Shown: in pieces, positions 12,295-24,703 of the stretch
Layout: each line of letters opens with the position of its first letter
How positions within the stretch are numbered: position 1 is the first letter of the stretch
Source: Peromyscus leucopus
Lineage: Eukaryota > Chordata > Mammalia > Rodentia > Cricetidae
Reading direction: 5' to 3'
Assembly (NCBI RefSeq): GCF_004664715.2
Contig: NC_051068.1
Location: 17,604,668-17,668,667, forward strand
DNA: 64,000 nt
Program-made: the position numbers and the translations under genes
Notes under the pieces: generated by a model
The model's input: only the letters and a program-made list of their open reading frames with translations
Told to the model about the DNA's origin: nothing
The model's database searches: none

Positions 12295-12475
12295 GGGGCA
12301 AGGGATGTAGCTCATGTAGCTGGTGGAGTGTTTGCTCTGCATTCACACTTGTAATCCCAACACTTCTGGAGACAGAGGAAGGATTGGAAGTTCAAGGATT
12401 TACAATGCTGTCAAGGTCAGTCTTGGGAAAATTGAAGGCCTGTCTCAAAAAAACTACACAAACAAATGAACAAAA
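12295..12475 (+). mobile_element. B4-like SINE (ID plus B1)
   Basis: An ID-like head (GGATGTAGCTCATGTAGC) is followed by a B1-like body (TGTAATCCCAACACTTCTGG, GGAAGTTCAAGG) and an A-rich tail. This is the structure of the rodent B4 family. It is diverged. Confidence 0.65.
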
Positions 12476-12580
12476 AACAGCTATAATCTCAACCAGAGTC
12501 AGGATCAAATAAGTTGCCTACAATGGCAGCAAAAACTGAGGGACTAGGGCAAAGGCTAGGCAATTAAAAGCACTGGTTAC

Positions 12581-13105
12581 TGTGGTGGTATTGTGTTCCC
12601 CAAAATATTGTGTACTCTAATAAATTTATCTGGGGTCAGAGAACAGACAGCCACTAGATACAAAGGCTAGAAAATGGTGGCACTCACAACTTTAATCCTA
12701 GCATTCCAGAGATAGAAATACCTCTGGATCTCTGTGAGTTCAAGGCCACATTGGAAATAGCCAAGCATGGTGACACGCCTTTAATCCCAGAAAGCCAGCC
12801 TTTAATCCCAGAGAGTGGTGGTAGAAAGCAGGAAGATATATAAGGCGTGAGGACCAGAAACTAGAAGCATTTGGCTGGTTAAACATGTGGCTGGTTAAGC
12901 ATTCAGGCTTTTGAGCAGTAATTCAGCTGAGACCCATTCCGGATGAGGACTCAGAGGCCTCCAGTCTGAGGAGACAAGACCAGCTGAGGATCCAGCGAGG
13001 TGAGATAGCTGTGGCCTGTTCTGTCTCTCTGATCTACCAGCATGGACCCCAATAACTTGCCTCGGGTTTGATTTTATTAATAAGAACTTTTAAGATCCTG
13101 CTACA
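12581..13105 (+). mobile_element. Solo LTR with B1-like arms, 525 bp
   Basis: It begins TGTGGTGGTATTG and ends CCTGCTACA. An exact 6-bp target duplication GGTTAC flanks it (12575-12580 and 13106-13111). Inside are two B1-derived arms (for example CACGCCTTTAATCCCAG), then a TATA box GATATATAAGGC near 12836. The 6-bp duplication and TG...CA ends mark it as a class II type LTR. Confidence 0.85.
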
Positions 13106-13114
13106 GGTTACTTT

Positions 13115-13300
13115 TCTAGGGGGCTGGGTTTGATTCCCAGCATCCACATAGCAGCTCACAGTCATCTTTCATTCCAGTGGCAGGGAATCTGACATCCACT
13201 TCTGGCCTCCGTAGATACCAGAAATATAAGTGGCACATGGACATAGACATACATGTAGGCAAGGACAAACATAGGAAAATTCATATAAAAACTGCTATCT
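13115..13300 (+). mobile_element. B3/B2-like SINE fragment
   Basis: GGGTTTGATTCCCAGCATCC followed by ATAGCAGCTCACAG and CTTCTGGCCTCC is the body of a B2/B3 SINE. The head is truncated and the tail is A-rich. Confidence 0.65.
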
Positions 13301-13604
13301 TCCAGTAAGAAATTTTCCAGCAAAAGAGTGGGGCAGGAGTGGCTGTATGATGGTTTGGGCTATAAACATAAAGAGGCAACAGTATAAAAATAAACACCAG
13401 GACTGCATGTACAGTTTTACTCACCAGAGTTAGAAACAAGGGCACTCTTGGATTCTAGCTATGCTCAATCTCTTTCTCACCTCATTCTTAATTCAGGGCC
13501 TCTATATTCACAGCAAACACCAAGCAGATCTTAAAAATCCAAGCTGGCTAGGCAGGTCTAGTGCTGTGACAATGTGATGCATTCATTTTTCTTTACATGG
13601 AGCA

Positions 13605-13968
13605 TGTAACATAAATTGCTAAATGATCTTATTAATAAAAAACCAGAGCCAGATATTGGGGTAAAAGTTGAAAAATCAGAGAGGCAGAAAGAAAACCAGG
13701 CAGAAGTTCTTACCTCTACACAATCCTCAGTCTCAAGAGAGTGAGTTCCTCTTTCCTCAAGTCTTAGGTGTCCTGCCATATTACTTCCTGGGATTAAAGG
13801 CATGAGTCCTTCCCAAGTGAAGACATGAAATCTCAAGTCCTGGGATTAAAGGTGTGTGCTACCACTTTCTGGTATCTATGTCTAATCTAGTGCCTGGCTC
13901 TGCCCACTGATCCCCAGATAAGGTTATTAGGATACACAATATATTGAATTACACAGTATATCACTGCA
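13605..13968 (-). mobile_element. Solo LTR with B1-like arms, shortened, minus strand
   Basis: The element belongs to the same family as 12581-13105, in reverse (TTATTAATAAAAAACCAGAG near its left end; GGGATTAAAGGTGTGTGC is the reverse B1 arm). An exact 6-bp duplication GGAGCA flanks it (13599-13604 and 13969-13974). At 364 bp it lacks part of the family consensus. Confidence 0.8.
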
Positions 13969-14309
13969 GGAGCACATCATGGACTTGGTGTCCTAAAAGA
14001 ACATAATCCAGGACTGCAGTAAAACTTCATTCCTTAATTTGTGTTTTTCTAGAACTTCCTAGTACATTGTTACTGTTGTAGAAAAGTAATAATAACAACA
14101 TAAACATACATAATGTCTCAAAACTTACATAGAACTGTAAATGTATCCTGTACTTAAGTAACCTGAACCCAAGAATCCTAACTATCAACCAAAGAATAGA
14201 AAAAACCCAATGACTGTCTACATTTGACAGCAGATTTCACATTTGCTGCAATAGAGAATCATTAATTTAGACATTTCTTAGGGGAGAAAATAACATGAAG
14301 ACAAAAGAT

Positions 14310-14415
14310 ATTTTACAGGGTTCATACCTGTAATCCCAGCTCTTAGAAGCAGCAGGATTACCCCAAGTGTTAGACCAGCCTGGTCTACATAGATCAATCC
14401 CAGGGAAGCTATCCA
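14310..14415 (+). mobile_element. B1 SINE fragment
   Basis: CATACCTGTAATCCCAGCTC and GACCAGCCTGGTCTACATAG identify a B1 body. It is partial and diverged. Confidence 0.65.
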
Positions 14416-14921
14416 GCAAAGCTATCTCAAATATATTAATTCATTAATCAAAAAATGAAAATCAGGGCAACTGTAATTGAGGTAAAATATTTCTAGGCTT
14501 TGTGACAAAAAGAAAGACACTTTCTTACAGGCAGTCTCAATACCATCCACAAGGAAAGCTTGAGTCTTGATTCAAAGATGGGATACATGAAACAAAAATA
14601 TGCCCTAAGAACTAAGTCATCTAACTTCACAATTATCCTACTGTGAGAAAACCCACAGAAGAAGCAAAAATTAATACAAAATATTTATTAAGAAAAGGGC
14701 TTGATCTATTTACTAAAATCATACCCAAGAAGAAAAAATATTCAACTATCAAACGAGTATTTCTAAGGAAGTGAGCAGCTCAGTGGCAGAACTACGGCCC
14801 AGCGTGAACTCTGACTGGGTTTCACTCCCAACATGAAAATCATCTAGAATAATGGGGAATCTAAGATACATAAAATTATCATAATCATAAAAGCAAATAA
14901 GCTTTTTAAAAGGAATGCTGA

Positions 14922-15190
14922 TGAGTTGGCTGTTTGAAACCTGGAGCTTATGCAGGGACACTTGACTCAGTCTGGGAGGAGGGGACTGGACCTGCCTGGA
15001 CTGAGTCTACCAGGTTGATCACAGTCCTCAGAGGAAGATTTGCCCTGGAGGAGGTGGGAATGGGGGGTAGGCTGGGGATGAGGGGACGGTGTGGGAGGGG
15101 GGAGAATAGAGGAACCCGTGGCTGATATGTAGAACTGAATGGTATTGTAAAATAAAAAAATAAAAATAAAAAAAAAATAAAAATAAAAAT
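14922..15190 (+). mobile_element. Short 5'-truncated L1 3' end
   Basis: The G-rich rodent L1 3' UTR (GGGAGGAGGGGACTGGACC, GTGTGGGAGGGGGGAG) is followed by an A-rich tail of AAATA units. A 14-bp target duplication AAAAGGAATGCTGA flanks it at 14908-14921 and 15191-15204, which proves a retrotransposition event about 0.27 kb long. Confidence 0.9.
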
Positions 15191-15544
15191 AAAAGGAATG
15201 CTGAGTAATAATGATGACTTAAACTAATTTTAGCAAACAAATGATACAGATCTGAAAGGAAAACAAGATTATTTTTCAACTCTGAATCAAAACCTATGCA
15301 GTAAACAAAGAAACAACATTGTTACATTTTAAATGTTTAAATCATAAACTGGAGAGTGGCCTGTGTGAAGGTAAGAGCATTAAGACAAGGCCTTCCTCAG
15401 GTGAATATGGAATTCAAGGCCACCCTGGCCTATTAAGACCAGGTCTCAAAATAAGCAACTTTGGCCCAAAATTCTTAGTCTGCATCTGTTATTTTACTTT
15501 TTCAAAGCACAACAACATTTAGTGGTCATATAAAAAAGATCTTG

Positions 15545-15733
15545 AACTGTAGAGATGTCTCAGGAGTTAAGAGCATTGGTTGCTATTCCAGAGGTCCTGA
15601 GTTCAATTCCCACAACCACATGGTGGCTTACAACCATCTGTAGTGAGATCTGGTGCCCTCTTCTAGGATAAAGACATACACACAGGCAGAACACTGTATA
15701 CAGAATAAATAAATCTTAGATAAAAAAAAAAAC
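15545..15733 (+). mobile_element. B2 SINE
   Basis: GAGTTAAGAGCATTGG, CCAGAGGTCCTGAGTTCAAT, CACATGGTGGCTTACAACC and the AATAAATAAATCTTA tail are diagnostic of B2. It ends in an A-run. Confidence 0.9.
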
Positions 15734-15753
15734 AAATTAAAAAAAAATGCATC

Positions 15754-15860
15754 CAGGTGTGGTGGCACATACTTTAATACCAGGGCTCTGGAGTGAGAGG
15801 CGAGCAGATCTCTGAGCTTGAAGCCTGCCTGCTGTACTCAGCGACTCCAGGCCCACTGAG
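15754..15860 (+). mobile_element. B1 SINE, diverged
   Basis: CCAGGTGTGGTGGCACATAC is the B1 head; the body is degraded. A second B1 lies just downstream. Confidence 0.7.
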
Positions 15861-15904
15861 GATACATATTGACACTGTTTCAATGAACCTGAAACCAAAG
15901 CCAA

Positions 15905-16060
15905 AGGCCAGACTTGCTGGTGTAAGCCTTCATTCCCAGCACATGGGAGGCAGAGACAGGAGGATCTGTCTGAGTTCAAGGCCAGCCTGGTCTACATAGC
16001 AAGTTACATGATAGTCAGGGCTACATGGGGAGAATGTGTCCAAAAACAAAACCAAAGCAA
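15905..16060 (+). mobile_element. B1 SINE
   Basis: CACATGGGAGGCAGAGACAG, GAGTTCAAGGCCAGCCTGG and TCTACATAGCAAGTTACATG are the B1 body. An A-rich tail follows. Confidence 0.8.
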
Positions 16061-16365
16061 AACAATGACATTTTACGCTATTGCTGACATTCAAAATGAT
16101 TCTTAAGGCAGTAATATTAAATGAAACAATAATTTATTCATGCTGTACTCATAGTAGTCAGAGTACTCCAAGTTTCATACTTTCCAAATATTAGCTTTAT
16201 AGCTAACAGAACAGACTACTAGTTCTTTGAGGTCAGAAATTTTCAGAACATGCAGTTATGTTATACAAATTACAATTAAAAAATTCAACAAAGAATGCAG
16301 TCCTGTGTAAACTTATTCACCATGCATATCCCAAGGGTTCTTTAAATATTAATCCTACTTTTAAA

Positions 16366-16371
<6 letters not shown>

Positions 16372-16415
<44 letters not shown>

Positions 16416-16730
16416 AGGTATATGTATTTATGTTTGTATATATATCACTGTGTATTTCTGTGTTTGGGTGTGTGTGATGTATGTGTGTTTATTTGACATG
16501 TTTCTATTCAGTTTGTGTGTATGTTCATAAGTTTCTTTAAGTTTCTGTGTGTATTTGTATGTATTTGTGTTTGTGTGTGTGTGTATTTGTGTGTGGTATG
16601 TGTTTATGTGTGTGATATGTGTGCATTTGTGTGTGCTTCATGTGTACTTGTGTATATGTGTATGAGAGAGGTGTGTGTGATGTCTGTGTCTGTTTGATGT
16701 GTGAGTGTAGGTACATGCTATACCTCATGT
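16372..16730 (+). repeat. TG microsatellite and TG-rich degenerate tract
   Basis: A pure (GT)n run of about 40 bp at 16372-16412 is followed by some 300 bp of TG-rich sequence with ATGT and TTTG interruptions. Open frames here are artefacts of composition. Confidence 0.95.
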
Positions 16731-17764
16731 GTAAAGTTCAATGGACAACTTTCAGGACGTGAATCTCTCTACCATGGGTTCCCAGGAACAAGCTTATTGC
16801 GCTTATACAGCAATGTGCTTTGCCCTGTTGAGTCATCTTAACATCTCATAAATACATGTAAATAAACTTAATAAAACAATTGCTGTCACCTAAAGTCTGT
16901 ATAAATATACAGTCTTGTGTGACTGCTTTTCAAGCATACAAGAACTAACTCAAGTTTACTACTGAACCACCTTAGGTCAACTTCATGAGTGGGATGATTT
17001 TAGCACTTAAAATAATTTTATGGAAAGCAACAGTGGCTACAATTACCCAAAGTCACTATATCTGTTGGTCTTTGCAGTTGATAACACCAGTGTGAAACTT
17101 CTCTAGTGCCTTAATTTAAGATGCAGACAAATTATAAAACTATCCATTAGTATAGGCAGGTGACAAAGAAGTTTTTAAACTTTAAAAAATACAGAATATG
17201 TGCACTAGCAAATAATCCCTCTAGTGTGACAATTCCACATGATGCCAAGTTGAGAGTTCCTCCTTCTATGAAACTCTCTAGAGCTACAGATTACAAATAC
17301 CTACATTAAATCAGTTTTCTTTAAAATTCCATTTTCCAAGCTCTATCTCTTAGCTGCTATGATTCAGAGTAACTCAGATTTTGTCAAGAAAGCTATAGTA
17401 AGATCTTCTTGCAATCCTGACAAGCAGTCAAATTTGTTTACCATTAGTCCACACTTGTAATTTTTTGTTTTTAAATCCCCCATATCAATCCCCCCAAATG
17501 TGTGAATGGCGCAATGGATGTGAAAAAATTCCCTCAGTCTCTGCTGCCTGTGTTATGTCAGTCTCATTGGCTGACCACTTTCCTCTCTACCTCTTAAAGG
17601 AGCAGTAAACTAGCTCCTGGTATTATGATAAGGCAGGCAGGAGGCCTTGGGAGGTTGGGCCAATGTGCCCCAGTGGGTGAGAGAGACATGCAGTGCAGAC
17701 TCAGTGGAGGTCAATGTGGCATGGTGGAAAGTTACTCACCCCAGGCAAGGCATCCATGTAGAAG
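16731..17764. other. No gene or clear repeat seen
   Basis: This AT-rich stretch shows no coding sequence, RNA gene or repeat that I can name. A short ordinary frame at 17647-17829 runs into purine-rich sequence and is not supported. Confidence 0.5.
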
Positions 17765-17905
17765 ATTATTCTAAAAGAGAGAGGGGGAAAGGAAGGAAAA
17801 GAGGGAGAGAGGAAGAAAGAGAAAAGTAGGGTTAAAGGGAAAGTGGATGTCTGTATACCTCATGGTAGGAAAGGGAAAAGGGGGAAGAGGAAGAAGAAGG
17901 GAGAG
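17765..17905 (+). repeat. Purine-rich (GA/GGAA) tract
   Basis: GAGAGGGGGAAAGGAAGGAA and similar runs make two purine-rich patches (17772-17825 and 17868-17905). It is a low-complexity tract. Confidence 0.75.
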
Positions 17906-18351
17906 GCTTTCTCCAAAGGAGGCCTTATGTCAGGACAGAGGGTGGGTGCCCAAGGGGAGGGCCAGAATGCGAACACTTGGGATCTGACACTAACTTTACT
18001 ACTCAGAAGAGTACATGGATATAACCACAGCACTCACAAGCTGGGAGGAAAACTACCATGAATCAGTGGCCACCCTGGACTAGGACATAAAACAACAACA
18101 AAATTCCACTCAAGATAGAACAGGCCTAAATATTTGAAGTCACTGAGAAACTCTTAAACCTCAAAGTGGTATGAGCTGAGCAACACTTCAACTAGATCAC
18201 TCTGGGAAATAACTTGCAGCACAAAGAAAAAACCACCACTCAGGGACTCCTAAAGAATCACTGTAGGAGGTGGCAGTGAGCAGGAAAACCATCCTATTCT
18301 AAGTACTAGGAACGGTTCCACCTGAAGTGCACTCTAAGGGCAGAAATAAAG

Positions 18352-18430
18352 TTTTATGTATAGGGAAAATTCCAGCTTGATACTTTCAACAATAGGAAGT
18401 CTGAAGCTAGAATCTTCCCTATACATAAAA
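18352..18430. repeat. Near-perfect inverted repeat, 27-bp arms, 25-bp loop
   Basis: The left arm 18352-18378 (TTTTATGTATAGGGAAAATT...) pairs with the right arm 18404-18430 (...CTTCCCTATACATAAAA) at 25 of 27 positions. The loop is 18379-18403. A transcript from either strand would fold into a hairpin of about 79 nt, the size of a microRNA precursor. No flanking duplication was found. Confidence 0.75.
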
Positions 18431-18899
18431 TCAGTAGACTAGAAGAAGCCATAGAGTGATTTCAAGGGTGGCTATGTGATCAGATGAGAGTGCAAAGGGA
18501 CTTTGCAAATATCAGGTGCCACAGAAGCCCTTAAAAGTGGATAGAAACCTTCAGACTGGATAGAAAGCTAAAATACCAGGCACAGGAATGATTGAGAATT
18601 AGTGTCACACAACTTAATACAGTCTCTCAAAGTTACCAGCTAAGTGTCATGCTCACTCTAGCATCAGTCAACTGATATCTACCCTGAGATCACACTGCTT
18701 ACACACACAGCAAGAGTTGATTTCAGCAAATACAACTATCCTGTAACTACAGGGCAGAAGCGCTAAGGATGTTATACCATTGTTTAGAAATCTAGCTAAG
18801 TAGAAATTAGTTTAAGACTGTCATGAACACTCAAAGTTGATCATCCAAAGTTTGTGTAAGAAAATAGAAATTCAATAAAATAATAGCAATTTCTCTCAA
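18431..18899. other. No gene or clear repeat seen
   Basis: Non-coding sequence with stops in all frames. I recognise no repeat family here. Confidence 0.45.
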
Positions 18900-19205
18900 A
18901 AATGTAGAAATGTAGTGGGTAGCCATTCCAGCTTTGATCTGGAAGTTCCAACCCCCATTGAGGCTTTGGCAACTGTCACACGTACAAGGCGGGGCCAAGG
19001 GAGGCACCTGGAGACCTGAGATCTGAATGGGCCAGCGCGCTCTCTCAGTTCCTGGACCCTTGATGATGGAGGTTGACCGAGCAGAGCTCCAGAGAACACC
19101 ACTGGACTGCTATACACCTTCCCCAGACCCCATGACCTACCTATCCATTCATTTGTAAGTTACCCACTAAATAAATCTTCCTTTTAACTATGTGGAGTGG
19201 CCTTA
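18900..19205. repeat. Rodent interspersed repeat, LTR-like
   Basis: The stretch with GGTAGCCATTCCAGCTTTGA, GGCGGGGCCAAGGGAGGC and ACTAAATAAATCTTCC looks like a known dispersed rodent element with a 3' AATAAA signal (near 19170). I cannot give its family name. Confidence 0.5.
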
Positions 19206-20473
19206 ATAATTTTACCAATATAAAAATAATGGCATCACCAAAAGCAGTAAGACACAGACTTGTTCAAATATCAAAATTTACAAGCACATGTGTTTAGACC
19301 TTGTGTGTGCCTTGGTGTTCTCTCAAATTAAGAAAAAGTACTAGAGTTGAAACATTAAGAATGCAGATTGCAGATGTGCTCCAGCACTTCAAAGGTGTAG
19401 GCTGGAGGACCAGGAATTCATGGGCAGCATGTGCCATTGTTTAAAAAAGATCAAAACATAAAAGCATTACTGAGCAGCTGGCCAGAAAGCTGAGAAGGTA
19501 GAGGGGCTTGAGCCAAGCCTGACCTGAGTTCCATCCCCAGGCACCACATGATAGGCAAGAGAGAGAACTTCTGACTTCCACACATGCCCCGCTCCCCGCC
19601 ACAACAATATTACCATGATTAGTAAAGAAGAAATCCTAAGATTCCATAAAACTTTGGGATATATAGGCATACATGCTTTATTCTAATAATGGTTTGATAA
19701 AAGGAAGCTGGCAGGACTGAAATCAGGCCATAGAGATTGCCACCCTAAAACTAGATCCAGATGTCAAGTACCAGTTGTAACATGGTATCCTAAAAAAAAT
19801 TAATTAAATGCTACAAATAAATTTCATTGGACCCTTGAATACTTACAGGGGCCTATATGCCTACACCCTAGTGGATGTAAGCACAGGGCTTGAATTAACT
19901 AGAGAAAGTCAGAGATAAGACCACTTGGCAACAAAATCAACACTCTAGTGTTGATAAGCCACATATGGCTGCCCAATAACTATTGATTTACATCAAGAGA
20001 CCCACTTTACAGGTTCTAAAGTCCAGAGGTGTCTGCAGGATATAGACATACAGTGGGGTCTTCCATCTAGCATAGAATCCAACTCTACCTGACAATATAA
20101 TACGATGGAATGGACTGCTTAAAACCAAGTTATTACAACTCAAAGATAACCCTGACAAAGGCTATTGAAATTGCATGCTATGAGTCAAATACTACACAAA
20201 GATTGAACAGAACTTCTCCCTTAGAAGAAGCTATTAAGTCAGATTAGAAAGAGAGCAACAACCAGATATTTCCTGGCCATGAGGAATAATTCCTCATAAA
20301 TGTGTTTACAGACCAGAAATACTCAAGACTTAAAGGAGACACAAGCTGTAGCACCTGGAACAGGCAATATAACTTGAACCACAGACAAGAAGGCAAATCT
20401 GAACCTTAAAAAATTAGATGATCTATGCGTATAATATAGTTAACCCAATATAATGCATTTGCACTTTCATAAG
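19206..20473. other. Mostly unannotated; weak SINE-like pieces
   Basis: A B3-like fragment may lie at about 19465-19580 (CTGAGTTCCATCCCCAGGCA). The rest is AT-rich with no coding or repeat structure that I can support. Confidence 0.4.
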
Positions 20474-20478
20474 GATAT

Positions 20479-21088
20479 TGAAAGGACCAAGCAGATGCCA
20501 TAACAGGCTGCTCAGTCTTGTCTCAGAGATCAGGCCTCAATTTCAGTTTCCTGAGACTGAGCCAGCCGTCTCTGGGAGGGCTATGAACAAACGAAATAAT
20601 CCTTGCAGTAGCTCCCTTTCTGCACATACTCTGACTGCTAAAAGTTCAGCCAGATGTTTACTGTCTGGGGCCCCTCACCAACTTAGAGTTATGTGCATGA
20701 TGTGCTAGGCCAGCCAGCCCCCATGGTGGCTCAAGGGCAAAGCCTGGGACTTGTGCTGGAGAGCCCCCAAAGTGATAATTGTAAACACCAACCAGTAAAT
20801 TCAAAGGTTACATACCCTCACCCAATTAAAAGAGAACAGAGATAAAAATAAACCAATCCGAGTTGCACCCATGCAAACCCCCCAACCCCCCCCCCGAAGG
20901 GCTTGTGGTTTTTGCCTTTAAATAGCTAGCCACACAAAGAAAGAGGAACTCCTCCCTGACTCACTGTATTGGGTGTAGGAATGAGTCCCCTGTCTAGACT
21001 TGTATCTGCAGAATAAACCTTGCTGTTGCATTCTAGACATCCAAGGTCTTCAGTGGTCTCTTTGGGGGGTCACAATCTGGGCATAACA
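20479..21088 (+). mobile_element. Solo class I LTR, about 610 bp
   Basis: It begins TGAAAGGACC, like gammaretroviral and VL30 LTRs, and ends GGGCATAACA. Its last 150 bp match the 3' module of the proviral LTRs at 41916, 46046 and 51997 (GGAATGAGTCCC, GCAGAATAAACCTTGCTGTT). The poly(A) signal AATAAA is at about 21012. Flanks GATAT (20474-20478) and TATAT (21089-21093) may be a 5-bp duplication with one change. Confidence 0.75.
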
Positions 21089-21199
21089 TATATATGTAAT
21101 AGACTTAGAATTACTTTACTCAGCACTGATGCTTACTGGGCATTATACCTTCTACCCAGACAGAATGGAAAATAGAACAGGGCAAGGCAGAGCCATAAT

Positions 21200-24120
21200 A
21201 AATTACACCCTATGCCTCATAGAAACTGCAACAAGAAAATAAAACAGGTATCAATCTGCTGGGCAAAGGCACCCAGGACATTGTTCCTGAAACTCCTCCT
21301 GTTGAATTCCATAAGTTTAAGATTAACCAGAGAGTCAAGGTCAGGCTCCTCAGCAATACCATTGTTTGCTTCACCATCACCAACCCTACTGAGAGGGTCA
21401 AAGTTGGAGATATCATAGCCTTCAATGACCACATCAAAAGCAACAGGAACAATGTATGAAACAACCACCATACCAACAGCTACCATAACAAACAAACCAA
21501 GAGTAAAGAATGATATTGGTGACTTACCCTGTTATACCTTGGATAGATTCCTACCAGAATATTAGAACCATGAACACTTCATCCCAAACCTCACATACAC
21601 CATGAATGCATTCTATGTTCAACACACTCATTGTGGAGCTTTGGGGAATACCGTTTGGTATAGCTACTGTGATGAATGAGAAAGGCTAATGCCCAGATTG
21701 AGCCAAATTTGAGAGCCATAGTCACCAATGACCAAGAGGACATTAAAAACACCAATTTTAACAAAAGAAACCCACTGAAATGCTACTTAACACAGATCTG
21801 GAGAAATATCACAGCAGCATCAGCCATCTACAACTTTAACTGGAGAGAAATATCTACTAAATCATTCTTCCACTCACAGTGAAGAACAAGGGGAGAATGA
21901 GATTTGAGATGTCAGACATGAAGACAGCAGCAAATGCAAAATTCCTCTCAGCATTTTTGGCCTCATACATATTGCAGACCAACCCTAGGCTTGGCAACCA
22001 TTACAATAAAACTACAGGGATTGTATTTACAGAGATGTAAATAAAAATATATACAATTATCTCGACTGGAACCAGAATGAGGAGCCAGATAAATTGACTG
22101 GGGTGACAGTAATATCAGCCACAACAAAGCCATGTGAACCCAGGCTTTTTCAGAATTGTACTTTTAATCCAGACAGTAATAGAAGAAAGTGATGGGAGCA
22201 TTTTCTCTCTTGGAATACAAGACCACTACCATATGAATCCAAATGTCTAAATTCACTTTTTGGACTATACCCAAAACTGAATAGGCCAAATGTGACTGTA
22301 GTGTTTGTGGCCAAATTCCCTAACCTACCCTACTATGGAAAGATGGACATATGGATAGAAAAGGCAGTAAATGATTCATTTCCACATATTAATGACTGGC
22401 TAGAAACTGCAGGATTGGGGACACATGTTACAGATTTCCATTGATTTTGACCTGCTGCCACAACCCTTCACACATCTTTGTGACATCGAAGCCCCATCAC
22501 CTGAGCAGAATCCATGCAGACCCTCAGACACTTTGCACCTGCATGATGTTCTACAGAACTCAGATTATACCTTAGCATACCCAGCCCTATTTTGTACTGA
22601 CATGGCCTATATATGGCCATGATTTTTAATGCAAAGGCCTCAACGCTCATAATAGAATCTCTGGGATGGGTAACAACTGATGCAAACAAGACTGGTGTAC
22701 TGACTAATGTCACCTCTTGCATATGGGTAGACGACTCAATGTAATCATCCAGTTCACTCTGGACTTGTGAGAGCAAGTCTGTACAAAAATCCCTGTAGTC
22801 CATCAAGGGTTCCAACTTCAACTGGACCACTACCATACAAGGTTTAATACACCAGCAACAAAATAAACAATCTAAGTGGTGGAAGGGACAATGGAAAACA
22901 TAACTGACCCACCAGTCTTTTTCATACACCACTCTCAGAAGATTTACCACTTGACAACTACATTTACTGACACATTTTTTAAGGTAAATTATAAAACAAA
23001 AGGAACAATGGACTTCACTAATTACCAATGATACACTGAAACCCATAATTGTAACTTAAAAACAAAAATCTGCTTGCCAAATGAGAAAATTTTTATAGCT
23101 GTGATTCCATGCATGTACTCCATGACAATGAAACAATAGACTTCCCAATACCTCTGGATATCCACATCAGGAACACCACATACATCTTTCCTCCCCAAAT
23201 ATGGAACATTAGGTCCCAGACTACTGAATTCCAGCCTGGACTTCTTTCAACTCCAAATGGATTACATCAACCCAATTGTGGACATCATACAAGTTGCAAA
23301 AAGAGGATGCCCTAGATCCTATGATTCCTTTGTGTCAAGTATCACATAAAAATGGCAGACTATGGACCTGGAGAGATGGCTCAGTGGTTAAGAGCACTGA
23401 CTGTTCTTCCAGAGGTCCTGAGTTCAATCCCAGCAACCATGTGGTGACTCACAAGCATCTGTAATGAGATCTGGAACCCTCTCCTGGCCTGCAGGTATAT
23501 TTGCAGACAGAATACTGTATACATAATAAATAAATGAATCTTAAGAAAAAATGGCAGACCACAGAAACTTACATTGGTGGAAAACTGCAGGTGTGGATCT
23601 TTCAAGACTGGAAGCCTGAAAATGTACACACCCCAGATTTCCCTATTATTTCTACATGATTCTTCCACTACCACAGCTCAAGGAATGGGGAATTGGAGAC
23701 TTTGGGGCCCACGAGCCCATAGTCGGTATATCACATGGAGGAACTCTGCACAAAGGAATCCAATTTGATGATGGATATATCTTCCCCATAGCATAGAAAT
23801 CCTGTAAAATCAAAGAAGGCAGCCTAACACCATGTGTTATTGAGGGAGGATGGGTTGAGAACAACAAATTCTTCACAGCCCACTAAAAGGTGGCATTTGT
23901 CAATAGCCTTTCTTCCCAGCAATTGTTACTGGGGAATCTATGGTGATGCCTGACCTTAGTCTACCTGTAAAACATAATTACACCTAGGATCCAGAGGATC
24001 TTCCTTACCTTCGACCTCAAATCATGGTTCCCACATTTAGAACCCTGCTCTGAACCTGAACTGAGGAGAATACCAGTCTTCTCCTACTCCTCAGGAAATA
24101 GGTTTGCCCCAAGAAAGCCC
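21200..24120 (+). pseudogene. Coding-like relic of an old endogenous retrovirus (envelope surface part?)
   Basis: Long plus-strand stretches read as decayed protein across several frames: a frame at about 21225-21461 (motifs TPPVEFHKFKINQRVKV and RVKVGDIIAFND), another at 22300-22440 (KFPNLPYYGKMDIWIEKAV), others at 22425-22622 and 23109-23315 (NETIDFPIPLDIHIRNTTY) and 23820-23885 (CVIEGGWVENNKFF). Potential N-glycosylation sites recur. A B2 SINE interrupts it at 23363. The transmembrane-like part follows downstream, which makes an Env surface subunit the best guess; the 5' end could belong to pol. Known domains are not recognised with confidence. Confidence 0.4.
23363..23549 (+). mobile_element. 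B2 SINE
   Basis: CTGGAGAGATGGCTCAGTGG to AATAAATAAATGAATCTTAAG is a B2 element. The target duplication AAAATGGCAGAC flanks it at about 23350-23361 and 23550-23561. It inserted into the retroviral relic. Confidence 0.9.
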
Positions 24121-24703
24121 TTATAATTGATGATCACTGGAGCTATGTTGGTTGGCTCCTTACTCAGAGCTGGCAAAGCATCTTCTGTTCTTTCAGAAAT
24201 CAACACAGACACAGCAGACATGTGAAATCTTTGGTGGACTAGTTACTATTCATGAACTGATTATAGGCCTTCATCTAGAAATATATGCATTAAAGCAATC
24301 ATTGGCAGCTACTAAGAAATATTTGAAATTTGAAGAGACTATCTGTAGACAACCAGATCTCTCAAAATTATCTGCTACAACTTATTCAGGGGAACAAAAA
24401 GAAGAATGTATCCAAGCAAGACTCACTTTACAATGAGTACACAGACCTATCTCAGCCCTTCCCCACAGGATTTGAAATAAAAACTGCCATCTGTAAGTCT
24501 CTACTGGACCCAAGGCAATCCTCTTGGTGTGAGCATGAATTCTGCAAAATACATTTGCACTTAGTTTATAGGAACAATGCAGTACCAGCTTAGCACACAC
24601 ACACATGGCCTTGGAAACTTGGCAATGAGCTTGTTGTACCTACTTATACCTTCCTATAGAATGCTTGGACTAATACAGAGGGTGTCTACTTACTAACCAG
24701 AGG

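Noticed and set aside
16515..16728. Open frames in the TG-rich tract
   Set aside because: Low-complexity translation products on both strands; composition artefact.
22468..23046. A 192-codon open frame on the minus strand
   Set aside because: It is the longest frame in the window but shows no domain, and the plus strand of the same stretch reads as part of the glycoprotein-like relic. I treat it as a shadow.
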